A DNA stretch of 64,000 bases from Terrisporobacter vanillatitrophus (GTDB lineage Bacteria > Bacillota > Clostridia > Peptostreptococcales > Peptostreptococcaceae). Each line of letters starts with the position of its first letter. Within the stretch, counting starts at the first letter, position 1. Below are positions 42,105 to 52,001 of the stretch, one piece after another. The stretch is from contig NZ_CP154625.1 in NCBI RefSeq assembly GCF_051148895.1, positions 1,488,001 through 1,552,000 on the forward strand. Direction: 5' to 3'. The notes under the pieces were generated by a model that saw only the letters and a program-made list of their open reading frames with translations, made no database searches and was not told the DNA's origin. A program made the position numbers and the translations under genes.

Positions 42105-42157
42105 TACCCTATAGAGTAGACAATTAATAAAAAGGTCTGCGCTATAGGGTATTTTTG
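42105..42157 (+). terminator. Terminator of the GNAT gene
   Basis: TACCCTATAG...AGAC pairs with GTCTGCGCTATAGGGTA, then TTTTTG. Confidence 0.8.
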
Positions 42158-42262
42158 TATATAATCAAATAATAATTAATAGAATTGGAGAAGTTTTAAT
42201 GAGTATCTTTTTACATTTTGTTTACAATAAAAACATAGATAGGCTAAGCATTATATTACAAT

Positions 42263-42309
42263 ACTTGACAAGTCAAGTACTTATGATTATAATATAGTTG
42301 ATATATCAA
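42263..42309 (+). promoter_or_regulatory. MarR-MATE promoter with two operator palindromes
   Basis: Promoter TTGACA (42265-42270), 17-bp spacer, TATAAT (42288-42293). ACTTGACAAGTCAAGT (42263-42278) overlaps the -35 and TTGATATATCAA (42298-42309) covers the start site. Both are TTGA...TCAA dyads of MarR type, so the regulator at 42345 probably represses itself and the efflux gene. Confidence 0.8.
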
Positions 42310-42344
42310 GTATATTGCAACAGTATATAAGGTGGTGAATATGG

Positions 42345-42812
42345 TTGGAAAATAAAGAAAGCAGAAGTATTGGAAGATGGATTTCTGTAATTCATAGACA
42401 ATTTCAAATTTATATAAATAATCAGTTGAAGCCCTATGATTTAAATTCATCGGAATACCCTTATTTAGTCAATCTAGCTACTAATGAGGGTGTTAGCCAA
42501 AAATACTTATCTGATATTTTATGCGTTGATGAGGCATTAACTACAAGAGTAATAAAAAGTTTAGAGCAAAAAGAATATGTAATTAGAGAAAAGAGCTTAG
42601 AGGATAAAAGGTCATACAATATAAGATTGACTGAAAAAGGCAAAAAAATACAGCCAATAATAATGGATAAACTTAAATATTGGACAGAAATTTTATCTGA
42701 AGATATGAGTGAAGAACAAGTGGATTTTGTAATTCATACTCTCAATACAATGGCAAATAAAGTAATAGTTTTTAATAAAAGGGAGAAAAATAAAAAAAAT
42801 CAATTGAAATAG
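42345..42812 (+). CDS. MarR-family regulator
   Basis: The 155-residue protein has the MarR winged helix: SEYPYLVNLATNEGVSQKYL, SDILCVDEALTTRVIKSLEQ, KEYVIREKSLEDKRSYNIRL (wing, DKR). TTG start at 42345 with GGTGG upstream; no ATG is available in frame. It is followed 43 bp later by a MATE transporter, the usual arrangement of a drug-responsive repressor and its pump. Confidence 0.9.
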   Translation: MENKESRSIGRWISVIHRQFQIYINNQLKPYDLNSSEYPYLVNLATNEGVSQKYLSDILCVDEALTTRVIKSLEQKEYVIREKSLEDKRSYNIRLTEKGKKIQPIIMDKLKYWTEILSEDMSEEQVDFVIHTLNTMANKVIVFNKREKNKKNQLK

Positions 42813-42855
42813 CATCCAACAAATTTAAATAGTTGTGGCAAGGAGGGGTTGTGAC

Positions 42856-44307
42856 ATGGAATATGTAAATCCATTAGGGAAAGAAAAGATATCAAAACTT
42901 CTAATAAAGTTTTCTGTGCCTGCTATTGTAGGTATGACAGTGAATGCATTATATAATATTGTAGATAGAATCTTCATTGGAAATAGTAGTGATTTAGGAT
43001 CCTATGGTTTGGCGGGAATCACTATAGGCTTTCCTATTATGATAGTGCTTATGTCAATTGGGATTTTATTTGGTATAGGTGGTGCAACATTATTTTCAAT
43101 AAAATTAGGAGAAAACAAACTAGAAGAAGCTGAAAACATTCTTGGAAATGCTTTTGTAATACTTATTATTTCAGGCTTTATATTTATGATTTTAGGTAAT
43201 ATTTTTTTAGAACCTTTATTATCATTGTTTGGTGCAAGTAAGGTGGTACTACCTTATGCTATAGAATATATGAGAGTGATTTTTTTTGGATCAATTTTTC
43301 AAGTGGTAAGTATGGGACTAAACAATTTTATACGTGCTGATGGTAATCCTAAAATAGCAATGATAACTATGTTTTTAGGTGCAGGCATAAATGTATTACT
43401 AGATCCTTTATTTATTTATGTTTTTAGAATGGGTATGACTGGAGCAGCTCTTGCTACTATATTGGCTCAGTTAGTTACAACTACCTGGGTAGTAATGTAC
43501 TTTATAGGTAACCGCAGTAGAAACAAGCTTAAACTTAAATATATGAAGTTAAAATATAATATCATAATTAGCATAACTTCTTTAGGCCTTCCTGGATTTC
43601 TACTACAACTTGCTAGTAGTCTTTTAAATGTAATACTTAATAAAAGCCTATTTATTTACGGAGGAGATATAGCTGTATCCGGTATGGGAATAATAAACAG
43701 CCTACAGACTATTCTTCTAATGCCTATTGTAGGTATAAATCAAGGTGCTCAGCCTATAATAAGTTTTAACTTTGGAGCAAAAAACTATAATAGAGTTAAA
43801 ACTGCAGTAAAACTTGCTATAGTAGCTGCTACTATTATCGTAATTGTAGGTTTTATTGTAACTAGATTATTTTCACATCAGATGATTTCTTTTTTCACTA
43901 ATGATCCGAAATTATTAGAGTTTGGAAGTTATGCATTATTATCTTGGTTTTTATTCTTACCTATTATTGGCTTTCAGATTATTTCGTCAAACTTCTTTCA
44001 GGCTATTGGTAAATCTAAATCAGCTATGTTTTTAACTCTTACAAGACAGTTAATCTTTCTTATTCCAGCAATTATTATATTTCCTAAATTCTGGGGTATT
44101 AAAGGATTACTATATGCAGCGCCATTTGCAGACTTATTAGCTGCCTTATTAACAGGCGTATGGTTTTACTATGGAATCAAAAACTTGGGAGAAGATTCAG
44201 TTAAGAACACTTCTAGTGTTGATAGTATTCCTGATAATTTAGACACAGATAAAGTTGCAATGTTAAGTGTAGATACATCAATAACAGATCTACGTGATAA
44301 AAACTAA
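42856..44307 (+). CDS. MATE-family multidrug efflux transporter (MepA-like)
   Basis: The 483-residue protein has 12 membrane helices in two MATE halves: VPAIVGMTVNALYNIVDRIF, IGNSSDLGSYGLAGITIGFP, and GVSGMGIINSLQTIL-like AVSGMGIINSLQTILLMPIV, NQGAQPIISFNFGAKNYNRV. It exports cationic drugs in exchange for sodium or protons. ATG 42856 follows AGGAGG nine bases upstream; the GTG at 42835 has none. The C-terminal tail is polar and longer than usual. Confidence 0.94.
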   Translation: MEYVNPLGKEKISKLLIKFSVPAIVGMTVNALYNIVDRIFIGNSSDLGSYGLAGITIGFPIMIVLMSIGILFGIGGATLFSIKLGENKLEEAENILGNAFVILIISGFIFMILGNIFLEPLLSLFGASKVVLPYAIEYMRVIFFGSIFQVVSMGLNNFIRADGNPKIAMITMFLGAGINVLLDPLFIYVFRMGMTGAALATILAQLVTTTWVVMYFIGNRSRNKLKLKYMKLKYNIIISITSLGLPGFLLQLASSLLNVILNKSLFIYGGDIAVSGMGIINSLQTILLMPIVGINQGAQPIISFNFGAKNYNRVKTAVKLAIVAATIIVIVGFIVTRLFSHQMISFFTNDPKLLEFGSYALLSWFLFLPIIGFQIISSNFFQAIGKSKSAMFLTLTRQLIFLIPAIIIFPKFWGIKGLLYAAPFADLLAALLTGVWFYYGIKNLGEDSVKNTSSVDSIPDNLDTDKVAMLSVDTSITDLRDKN

Positions 44308-44319
44308 TTTATAAAGATT

Positions 44320-44356
44320 AAAGGAGCATTTAGCGTAAACTAGATGCTCCTTTATG
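44320..44356 (+). terminator. Terminator of the MATE gene (duplicated at 62851)
   Basis: AAAGGAGCAT and ATGCTCCTTT pair around TTAGCGTAAACTAG. The terminator at 62851 is the same 36-base sequence with one substitution. Confidence 0.85.
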
Positions 44357-44408
44357 TTGTGCTCAAGCAAACAAGCAAAGGGAGTTTTTGTTTGTTAAAA
44401 AAAAGTCA

Positions 44409-44502
44409 AGAAAACGTTTATTAAAATACTTGCATTATTTTTTTGTGCATGATAATATTTAGGTAACCGGTAAAGTAAATCGGTTTCCTAAACCGGTTAC
44501 CT
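44409..44502 (+). promoter_or_regulatory. rbs promoter with cre-like site and RbsR operator
   Basis: AGAAAACGTTTATT (44409-44422) resembles a CcpA cre box. TTGCAT (44430-44435) and TAATAT (44453-44458) form a promoter with a 17-bp spacer. Downstream AGGTAACCGGT (44461) and ACCGGTTACCT (44492) form a large dyad with an extra ATCGGTTT between; AACCGGTT half-sites suit a LacI-family repressor. Repression by RbsR and catabolite control by CcpA are inferred. Confidence 0.75.
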
Positions 44503-44521
44503 TATGAGAGGAGAGATAGTT

Positions 44522-45538
44522 TTGGGAGTAACAATAAAGGATATAGCTGAGTTAGCAGGAGTATCAAAAACAACTGTTTCAAAGGTTATAAATAATAAAG
44601 ATGATAGTATAAGTAAAGCTACTAAAGATAAGATTTTAAGGATTATTAAAGAACAAAATTATGTTCCAAATAAACTTGCCCAAGGGTTAGTAACTAAAAG
44701 AACTAAAACAATAGGGCTTTTAATACCTGACATACGAAATCCTTTTTTCACAGATATATCAAGAGGAGCAGAGGATTATGCTCGTAAGGAAGGATACAAT
44801 ATAATATTTTGCAGTACAGATGAAGATTATGAAAGAGAAGCTGAATGTATTGCAATGCTTGTAGAAAAAATGGTAGATGGAATAATCTTTGCACCGTCAT
44901 CAAATACTAGTAAAAAAGATAATAGATACAATAATCTACAAATACCCATGGTTTTAGTAGATAAAAATATAGATATATTAAATGCTAAAGGATTAGTAAT
45001 AGTAGACAATAAAAATGGAACATATGAATCTACTAAGTATCTTATAAATCAAGGTCACACAAAAATACTTTATCTTAGTGGACCTTTAAAAAATGAAATA
45101 AGTAAAGAAAGATTAAATGGATATATAAGAGCATTAGAAAAAAATAATATACAACATGATGAATGTGACATAGTTGAAGGTAAGTATACCTATGAGTGGG
45201 CTTATGAATTTATTAAAAATATAGATGTAATAAATCACAGTGCTATATGTTGTGCAAATGATTTAATTGCAATTGGAGTTATACAAGCACTAACAGAAAG
45301 AGGGATAAATGTACCACAAGATATAAGTGTTGTAGGATTTGATGATATACAAACTTCAAAGTTAATACATCCTTCACTTACAACAGTAAGACAGCCAGCT
45401 TATGAAATGGGTCAAAAGGCTAGTGAATTACTTATAAACTATTTAAAAAATAATGATATTGAACCAGTTGGTACAGTAACATTTAAACCTCAACTTATAA
45501 TAAGAAATTCAACACAATCTAAAGAAAAAAATTGTTAA
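44522..45538 (+). CDS. rbsR: LacI-family ribose operon repressor
   Basis: The 338-residue protein has a LacI HTH (VTIKDIAELAGVSKTTVSKV, residues 2-21), hinge and a type I periplasmic-binding sensor (TIGLLIPDIRNPFF, STDEDYERE, QGHTKILYLSGP, CANDLIAIGVIQALTERGI, VVGFDDIQTS). It heads the ribose operon, which is repressed until ribose binds. TTG 44522 follows GAGAGGAG; the ATG at 44504 lies upstream of that site. Confidence 0.93.
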   Translation: MGVTIKDIAELAGVSKTTVSKVINNKDDSISKATKDKILRIIKEQNYVPNKLAQGLVTKRTKTIGLLIPDIRNPFFTDISRGAEDYARKEGYNIIFCSTDEDYEREAECIAMLVEKMVDGIIFAPSSNTSKKDNRYNNLQIPMVLVDKNIDILNAKGLVIVDNKNGTYESTKYLINQGHTKILYLSGPLKNEISKERLNGYIRALEKNNIQHDECDIVEGKYTYEWAYEFIKNIDVINHSAICCANDLIAIGVIQALTERGINVPQDISVVGFDDIQTSKLIHPSLTTVRQPAYEMGQKASELLINYLKNNDIEPVGTVTFKPQLIIRNSTQSKEKNC

Positions 45539-45563
45539 GCTAAAATATAAAGGAGAGTCATAT

Positions 45564-46472
45564 ATGAAAAAGATTTGCGTTATAGGTAGCCTTAATATGG
45601 ACTTAGTAGTAAATGTAGATGAAATGCCAAAGAAAGGTCAAACTTTAATAGGAGGAAACTTCAAGGAAGTTCCAGGAGGAAAAGGTGCTAACCAAGCAGT
45701 AGCAATAGCTAAACTTGGTGGTGATGTATCTATGATAGGTAAAGTTGGAAATGACGGATTTGGTCAAACTTTAATAAATGCACTTAAAGCCAATAATGTA
45801 AAAACTGATTATATACAAATAGAAAATTGTTCATCAGGTGTTGCAATGATAACCGTTGATAAAAATGCTGAAAATTCTATAGTAGTAGCGCCAGGTGCGA
45901 ATTTTAGAGTTTTAAGAGAAGATATAGATAAATGTATAGATAGCATAAAACAAAGTGATATAGTGGTAGTTCAACTTGAAACACCTTTAGATACTATAAA
46001 ATATGCATTACAAGAATCTAAACAATTAGATAAATATACAATATTAAATCCTGCTCCAGCTGTTAAGTTAGATGAGGATATAATCAAAAATGTAGATTTA
46101 TTAACTCCTAATGAAACAGAACTTGAAATATTAAGTGGAGTGAAGATAGAAAATGAAGAGGATATTATAAAAGCTGCGCAAGTTATGATACAAAAAGGTG
46201 TAAAGCAACTTATAGTTACACTAGGATCTAAGGGTAGCCTTTATATAGACAAAGATAATGTGAAGTTTAAAGAATCATATAAAGTAGATGCAATAGATAC
46301 AACTGCAGCAGGAGATAGCTATACAGGAGCGTTATCAGTAGCTTTATCACAAGATAAAGACATGGAAGAAGCTATGGATTTTGCATCAAAAGTAGGAGCC
46401 CTATGTGTTATGAAAGAAGGAGCACAGACCTCTTTACCAACAATACAAGACGTTTTAAATTTTAGGAGGTAA
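45564..46472 (+). CDS. rbsK: Ribokinase
   Basis: The 302-residue PfkB-family kinase phosphorylates ribose with ATP. Motifs: GSLNMDLVVNVDEMPKKGQT, EVPGGKGANQAVAIAKLGGD, and the catalytic DAIDTTAAGDSYTGAL (GAGD-like anion hole, Asp). Length is standard. AAAGGAGAG precedes ATG. Gap of 25 bp from rbsR. Confidence 0.96.
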   Translation: MKKICVIGSLNMDLVVNVDEMPKKGQTLIGGNFKEVPGGKGANQAVAIAKLGGDVSMIGKVGNDGFGQTLINALKANNVKTDYIQIENCSSGVAMITVDKNAENSIVVAPGANFRVLREDIDKCIDSIKQSDIVVVQLETPLDTIKYALQESKQLDKYTILNPAPAVKLDEDIIKNVDLLTPNETELEILSGVKIENEEDIIKAAQVMIQKGVKQLIVTLGSKGSLYIDKDNVKFKESYKVDAIDTTAAGDSYTGALSVALSQDKDMEEAMDFASKVGALCVMKEGAQTSLPTIQDVLNFRR

Positions 46473-46478
46473 CAAAAG

Positions 46479-46874
46479 ATGAAGAAATCAAATTTAATAA
46501 ATAGTGAAATATCTTATGTAATATCTAAGATGGGTCATACTGAGAGCATAACAATATGTGATAGTGGACTTCCAATACCTAGTGAAGTTCAAAGAATAGA
46601 TCTAGCTCTTAAAAGAGGGTTACCAACTTTTTTAGATACATTAGATAGTGTACTAGAAGAACTACAAGTAGAAGAAATAATATTAGCATCTGAAATAATA
46701 GAAATTAGTAATGATTTATATAAAGAAATAATTAAAAGATTTGAAAATATAAAAATAACTACAGTTCCTCATGAAGAATTTAAAAATTTAACTAAGTCAT
46801 CTAAGGCAATAGTTAGAACTGGAGAATATACTCCATATGCAAATGTAATATTAAAATCGGGTGTAGTATTTTAG
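46479..46874 (+). CDS. rbsD: D-ribose pyranase
   Basis: The 131-residue protein interconverts ribopyranose and furanose forms, feeding ribokinase and the transporter. It has the RbsD catalytic region KMGHTESITICDSGLPIP (His and Asp) and the C-terminal VRTGEYTPYANVILKSGV. It lies 6 bp after rbsK with TAGGAGGT. Confidence 0.95.
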   Translation: MKKSNLINSEISYVISKMGHTESITICDSGLPIPSEVQRIDLALKRGLPTFLDTLDSVLEELQVEEIILASEIIEISNDLYKEIIKRFENIKITTVPHEEFKNLTKSSKAIVRTGEYTPYANVILKSGVVF

Positions 46875-46888
46875 AGGGAGTGAACATT

Positions 46889-48382
46889 ATGCAGCAACCT
46901 ATATTACAAATGAAAGGTATAATTAAAGAATTCCCAGGAGTTAAGGCACTAGACGGTGTAAACTTAGAGCTTTATGAAGGTAAAGTTATGGGGCTTATGG
47001 GAGAAAATGGTGCAGGTAAATCTACACTTATGAAAATACTAAGTGGAGTATACAAAAAAAATGGTGGGGAAATCTACTATAAAGGTAATTTAGAAGATAT
47101 AAAAGATCCTAAAGATGCTCAAGAAAAAGGTATAGCAATAATTCACCAAGAGTTAAATTTAATACACGACCTTACTATAGGTGAAAATATATTCTTAGGA
47201 AGAGAGCCAAAAGGAGCTTTTGGTAAAATAAACTGGAACAAGCTTTTTAAAGATTCAGATGAATTACTTGAAAAGTTAAATATTACTACAAGTTCTAAAG
47301 AATTAGTAGGAAAGTTAAGTATAGGTCAACAGCAAATGGTTGAAATAGCAAAAGCATTATCTTTAAACGCTAAAATAATAATAATGGACGAGCCAACAGA
47401 TGCTTTAACAGATAAAGAAGCAGAAAGTTTATTTAATGTTATAAATGAACTTAAAAATGAAGGTAAATCTATAGTTTATATATCTCATAGGCTAAAAGAA
47501 ATATTCCAAATATGTGACTATATAACTGTTTTAAGAGATGGAAAATATGTAGGTCAGGAAAATGTTTGCAATATAGATGAAGATACTATGATAGAAATGA
47601 TGGTTGGAAGAAAGTTAACTGACCAATTTCCAAAACAAAAAGTAAATATAAAAGATGTGGTTTTAGAAGTTAAAAACCTTAATAATGAGTATGTTCATGA
47701 TATATCTTTTAATGTAAAAAGCGGAGAGATAGTAGGAATAGCAGGTCTTATGGGAGCAGGTAGAACTGAGCTTGCTAAAACTATATATGGATATTTCAAA
47801 AAAGATAGTGGAGAAATTTATATAGATGGTAAAAAGATAGAAAATAAATCTTGTAAGGATGGTCTTAAAAATGGGATAGCTTATGTATCTGAGGATAGAA
47901 AAGGTGATGGGCTAATTTTAGGATTATCTGTTAAGGAAAATATGAGTATATCATCATTAAATAATATATCATCAGGAATTTCTATTAGTAAAAGTAAAGA
48001 ATTAGAAGTAGTTAAAGACTATATTCAAAAGATGAATATAAAAACTCCTAGTGAAAATCAAATTATTAAAAACTTAAGTGGTGGGAATCAACAAAAAGTG
48101 GCCATAGGAAAAGCTCTTCTAACTAATCCTAAGTTATTAATTCTTGATGAACCTACAAGAGGAGTAGATGTAGGCGCTAAAAAAGAAATATATGACTTGA
48201 TAAATGAATTTAAAAAAGAAGGTAAATCAGTTATTATGATATCTTCTGAAATGCCTGAGATATTAGGTATGAGCGATAGAATATTAGTCCTTAGTGAAGG
48301 AAAATTAAGTGGAGAATTTGATAGAGAAGAAGCAACTCAAGAAATAATACTAAAAAGTGCAGTAGGCACAAAAGAAGCATAA
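46889..48382 (+). CDS. rbsA: Ribose ABC transporter ATP-binding protein
   Basis: The 497-residue protein has two ABC domains. The first: Walker A GENGAGKST, signature LSIGQQQMVEIAKAL, Walker B IIIMDEPTDAL. The second: degenerate GLMGAGRTEL, signature LSGGNQQKVAIGKAL, LLILDEPTRGVDVG. It powers ribose uptake through RbsC. ATG 46889 has GGGAGTG upstream; the in-frame GTG at 46880 belongs to that site. Confidence 0.96.
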   Translation: MQQPILQMKGIIKEFPGVKALDGVNLELYEGKVMGLMGENGAGKSTLMKILSGVYKKNGGEIYYKGNLEDIKDPKDAQEKGIAIIHQELNLIHDLTIGENIFLGREPKGAFGKINWNKLFKDSDELLEKLNITTSSKELVGKLSIGQQQMVEIAKALSLNAKIIIMDEPTDALTDKEAESLFNVINELKNEGKSIVYISHRLKEIFQICDYITVLRDGKYVGQENVCNIDEDTMIEMMVGRKLTDQFPKQKVNIKDVVLEVKNLNNEYVHDISFNVKSGEIVGIAGLMGAGRTELAKTIYGYFKKDSGEIYIDGKKIENKSCKDGLKNGIAYVSEDRKGDGLILGLSVKENMSISSLNNISSGISISKSKELEVVKDYIQKMNIKTPSENQIIKNLSGGNQQKVAIGKALLTNPKLLILDEPTRGVDVGAKKEIYDLINEFKKEGKSVIMISSEMPEILGMSDRILVLSEGKLSGEFDREEATQEIILKSAVGTKEA

Positions 48383-48397
48383 AAGGGAGTGAACAGT

Positions 48398-49363
48398 ATG
48401 AGCAAAGTAGCAGATGAAAAGAAAAATTTAGATTTTAAGGAATTACTTATAAAATATAAAACACTAGTAGGATTAATATCGTTAATAGCTGTAGTAGCTG
48501 TTCTTAGTCCTTCATTTTTTACAGTTTCAAATATTTTGAATGTGCTTAGACAAACTTCTATAAATGCAGTTATAGCAGCAGGTATGACCTTCGTTATATT
48601 AACAGGTGGAATAGATTTATCTGTTGGATCTATACTTGGATTTAGTGGTGCTATGGCAGCAAGTCTTTTGGCATCAGGTCAAAATATGTTTGTGGTAGTA
48701 CTTTTATCATTAACATTTGGAGCAGGTATAGGGTTTTTAAATGGAGTTATAATAAGTAAAGGTAAATTACAACCATTTATAGCAACACTAGCAACAATGA
48801 CAATACTTAGAGGAGCTACATTAGTATTTACAGATGGAAAGCCCATATCATTTGGAAGTAGTGCAGGGGCTTTATCTTTTAGTAATATCGGTGGAGGAAC
48901 TTTATTTGGAATACCAAATCCAGTTTTAATAATGATAGCAATATTTTTAGTATGTTATTATGTACTACATCAAACTAAAATAGGTAGATACACTTATGCT
49001 CTTGGTGGAAATGAGGAATCAACTAAATTATCTGGAATAAATACAGATAAAGTTAAAATGTTTGTTTATACAGTTAGTGGTCTTTTATCAGCAATTGCAG
49101 GGATTATAATAACAGCAAGATTATTCTCAGCTCAACCAAATGCAGGTAGTGGATATGAATTAGATGCAATAGCAGCAGTAGTACTTGGAGGAACAAGTCT
49201 TACTGGTGGAAAAGGTAAAATAGTTGGTACAATAGTAGGTGCTTTAATAATAGGTATATTAAGTAATGCTCTTAACTTATTAAATGTATCATCATATTTC
49301 CAAATGATAGCTAAGGGAGTAGTTATACTAATAGCTGTTCTTTTAGATAGAAAAAATGATTAA
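48398..49363 (+). CDS. rbsC: Ribose ABC transporter permease
   Basis: The 321-residue protein has eight or more membrane helices with the BPD_transp_2 motifs AAGMTFVILTGGIDLSVGSI, LQPFIATLATMTILRGATLV, LGGNEESTKLSGINTDKVK, AAVVLGGTSLTGGKGKIVGT. ATG 48398 follows GGGAGTG. It forms the channel driven by RbsA. Confidence 0.96.
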   Translation: MSKVADEKKNLDFKELLIKYKTLVGLISLIAVVAVLSPSFFTVSNILNVLRQTSINAVIAAGMTFVILTGGIDLSVGSILGFSGAMAASLLASGQNMFVVVLLSLTFGAGIGFLNGVIISKGKLQPFIATLATMTILRGATLVFTDGKPISFGSSAGALSFSNIGGGTLFGIPNPVLIMIAIFLVCYYVLHQTKIGRYTYALGGNEESTKLSGINTDKVKMFVYTVSGLLSAIAGIIITARLFSAQPNAGSGYELDAIAAVVLGGTSLTGGKGKIVGTIVGALIIGILSNALNLLNVSSYFQMIAKGVVILIAVLLDRKND

Positions 49364-49390
49364 GACGTTAAACTAAAGGAGGAAGTTACA

Positions 49391-50305
49391 ATGAAAAAAA
49401 TTATTACAATGTTCATGGTACTAGCTTTATCATTAGGAGCATTAGCAGGATGTGCTTCAAAAGAAGGCAACAAGGATAGTAGCAAAGATAGCAAGAAAAT
49501 AGGTTTAATAGTATCTACTTTAAACAATCCATTCTTTGTAGATTTAAAGGAAGGTGCAGAGGCTAAAGCAAAAGAATTAGGATATGAATTAATAGTACTT
49601 GATTCTCAAAATGACCCAGCAAAAGAAGTATCAAATATGGAAGATATAAGCACAAAAGGTGTTTCTTTGATATTATTAAACACAGTTGACTCTGATTCAG
49701 CTGCAGCAACTGTTCAAATAGCAAACAATGCATCTATACCAGTTGTAACTTTAGACAGAGCAGCAAATGGTGGAAAAGTTGCAACTCACATAGCATCAGA
49801 TAATATAGCTGGTGGAAAAATGGCAGGAGAGTATATAGTAGAGCAATTAGGTGGAGAAGGTAACATAGTAGAACTTGAAGGTATAGCAGGATCTTCTGCA
49901 GCTAGAGATAGAGGAGAAGGATTTGCTCAAGGAATAAAAGGAAGTAACTTAAAAACTGTATCTAAACAAACTGCTGACTTTGATAGAACAAAAGGATTAT
50001 CTGTAATGGAAAATATATTACAAGGTAACAAAGATATAAAAGCTGTATTTGCACAAAATGATGAAATGGCTTTAGGAGCTCAAAAAGCTTTAGCAGATGC
50101 AGGAATGAAAGACGTATTAATAGTAGGATTTGATGCTACTGATGATGCTGTAAAAGCTGTTGAAGAAGGTACAATGGCTGCAACTATAGCTCAACAACCA
50201 AAATTAATAGGATCTTTAGGAATAGAAACTGCAATTAAAATATTAGATGGACAAAGTGTTGATGAATTTATTCCTGTAGAATTACAATTAGTAACTAAAA
50301 AATAG
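49391..50305 (+). CDS. rbsB: Ribose-binding lipoprotein
   Basis: The 304-residue protein has a signal and lipobox LAGC (Cys21), so it is anchored outside the membrane. The type I binding fold includes IGLIVSTLNNPFFVDLKEGA, IPVVTLDRAANGG, ELEGIAGSSAARDRGEGF, FAQNDEMALGAQKAL and VGFDATDDAVKAVEEG. It delivers ribose to RbsC. GGAGG precedes ATG. Confidence 0.96.
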   Translation: MKKIITMFMVLALSLGALAGCASKEGNKDSSKDSKKIGLIVSTLNNPFFVDLKEGAEAKAKELGYELIVLDSQNDPAKEVSNMEDISTKGVSLILLNTVDSDSAAATVQIANNASIPVVTLDRAANGGKVATHIASDNIAGGKMAGEYIVEQLGGEGNIVELEGIAGSSAARDRGEGFAQGIKGSNLKTVSKQTADFDRTKGLSVMENILQGNKDIKAVFAQNDEMALGAQKALADAGMKDVLIVGFDATDDAVKAVEEGTMAATIAQQPKLIGSLGIETAIKILDGQSVDEFIPVELQLVTKK

Positions 50306-50330
50306 TTTATTAATTACAGAGGTATAAAAC

Positions 50331-50365
50331 GAGGTACTATAAATTATTTATAGTACCTCTTTTTA
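50331..50365 (+). terminator. Terminator of the rbs operon
   Basis: GAGGTACTATAAAT and ATTTATAGTACCTC form a 14-bp stem followed by TTTTTATG. Confidence 0.9.
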
Positions 50366-50538
50366 TGGTGAATAGGAAATTTTAATTATATATTGATGGA
50401 TTTTGTGAACAAGAAAAAATAAAAATTTAATAATATATAGAGGTATTTTACAAAAAATATGTAATTAATACAATATATCGGCAAAATAATACGGCAAAAG
50501 CTATAAATCAATATAAAATGTTAATTTTGAGGGGATTG

Positions 50539-51761
50539 ATGTTTATGAAAATTGCATTATTAGCGCCTGATTCTATTGCAAGCAAAGTTGAACCTATTGT
50601 TAGAACTCAAATGGATTCTATAGAATTAAAAATATATATCTATAATGATTATATAGAAGTATTAGATATTTTAAGTAAAATACAAAATAAATACGATGGA
50701 ATTATGTTTGCAGGTATAATAAGCTATTATTTAACAAAACAAAATATAAAAGATTTAAGTATTGATACATATTCAAAATCAAACATGAAGCAAATTTTTG
50801 ATATGGTTGGAGTAAATTTAAATGATACAAATATAAAGTTATATGAATTAAATTTAGAAAATTATAGGAATCTAAATGAAGAAGCACTTGAATTTCATAA
50901 AAAGAACTTAAAGGAAAATAAAAATGTATGTGTTGTTACAGCCTTAAGTAAAGTTAATAATGAATTAAAAAATATGAATATCAAAAATTACATGGCAATA
51001 CCTACAGAAAGTGTAATAATGGATTCCTTTGAAAGACTGTATTTAAAATATATAGCTAAAGTTAATAAAAATAGTCAACTTGTTTCAATATTTATAGAAA
51101 TAGACTTGCCTAGTGAATACTCTCTGATAAGTAAAAATGAGTATTATTATATAAGAGAAAAAAACAAGGTAAGTGATATAGTATATGAATTTGCAAGAGA
51201 TATTGAAGCTACAATAGTTGAAGTTAGCTTTAATACATACTTGCTTTTTACTACAAAAGAAATTATTGAAAGAAAAACAAATAACTTCAAAGAAATAAGT
51301 ATACTAGGCTGGATTTCGCAAAAATCACTACATATTGTATCAGTGGGTATAGGTTATGGTAAAACAGCAAGTGAAGCCAAATACAATTCTAATATAGCAA
51401 TGATTAAATCAAAAAATATGATGAAAACACTGCCTATGTAATATATGAAGATGGTATTAGTGTAGGACCTATCAATAATATTAAAAGAAAAAACAAAGAG
51501 AAGATAGACGAAAAAATATTAGAAATAGCAACGAAAACTAATTTAAGTATAAATAAAGTATTAAAAATTTATAATGTGGTGGATAAATACAAAATAGACT
51601 GTTTTACCACAAGTGAACTATCTAAATACTGTGGTACTTCTATTAGATCAATGAGTAGAATATTGAACAAATTAGAAGAGTGCAATTATATTGATATAGT
51701 AGGCAAACAATTTCTAGATGGTTCTGGTAGACCCAAAAGAATTATGAAATTTAAATTTTAA
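50539..51761 (+). pseudogene. Frameshifted transcriptional regulator
   Basis: The first frame (MKIALLAPDSIASKVEPIV..., about 300 residues) stops at 51441 after MMKTLPM. The following frame, open from about 51425, continues AYVIYEDGISVGPI, KKIDEKILEIATKTNLS and a C-terminal winged helix (FTTSELSKYCGTSIRSMSRIL, DIVGKQF). Adding one A in the GAAAAC run restores one reading frame of about 407 codons. N-terminal sensor plus C-terminal HTH suggests a regulator of the downstream M20/SHMT-like genes. Sequencing error is an alternative to a true mutation. Confidence 0.75.
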
Positions 51762-51814
51762 AAAAAGATATCTATTTAAATAATTTTTAAGTTATTTGAA
51801 TAGATATCTTTTTT
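51761..51814 (+). terminator. Terminator
   Basis: AAAAAGATATCTATTTAAAT and its near-exact complement form a stem of about 20 bp around TTTTTAAG, then TTTTTTAT. It directly follows the regulator. Confidence 0.85.
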
Positions 51815-52001
51815 ATATTTTAAGGGATTATAAATAATCTTTAATTTGATTGAAAATTCTCATAATTAAAGTCATTTTAATGTACTATTATGGCTATTAG
51901 ATATTATTTATAATTAAATTACATATAGAAATATATTTATATAAGGTGTGTTTAAATATAAAAAATGAAACAAAATGTGAAATCTTATAAGGAGGAATTT
52001 T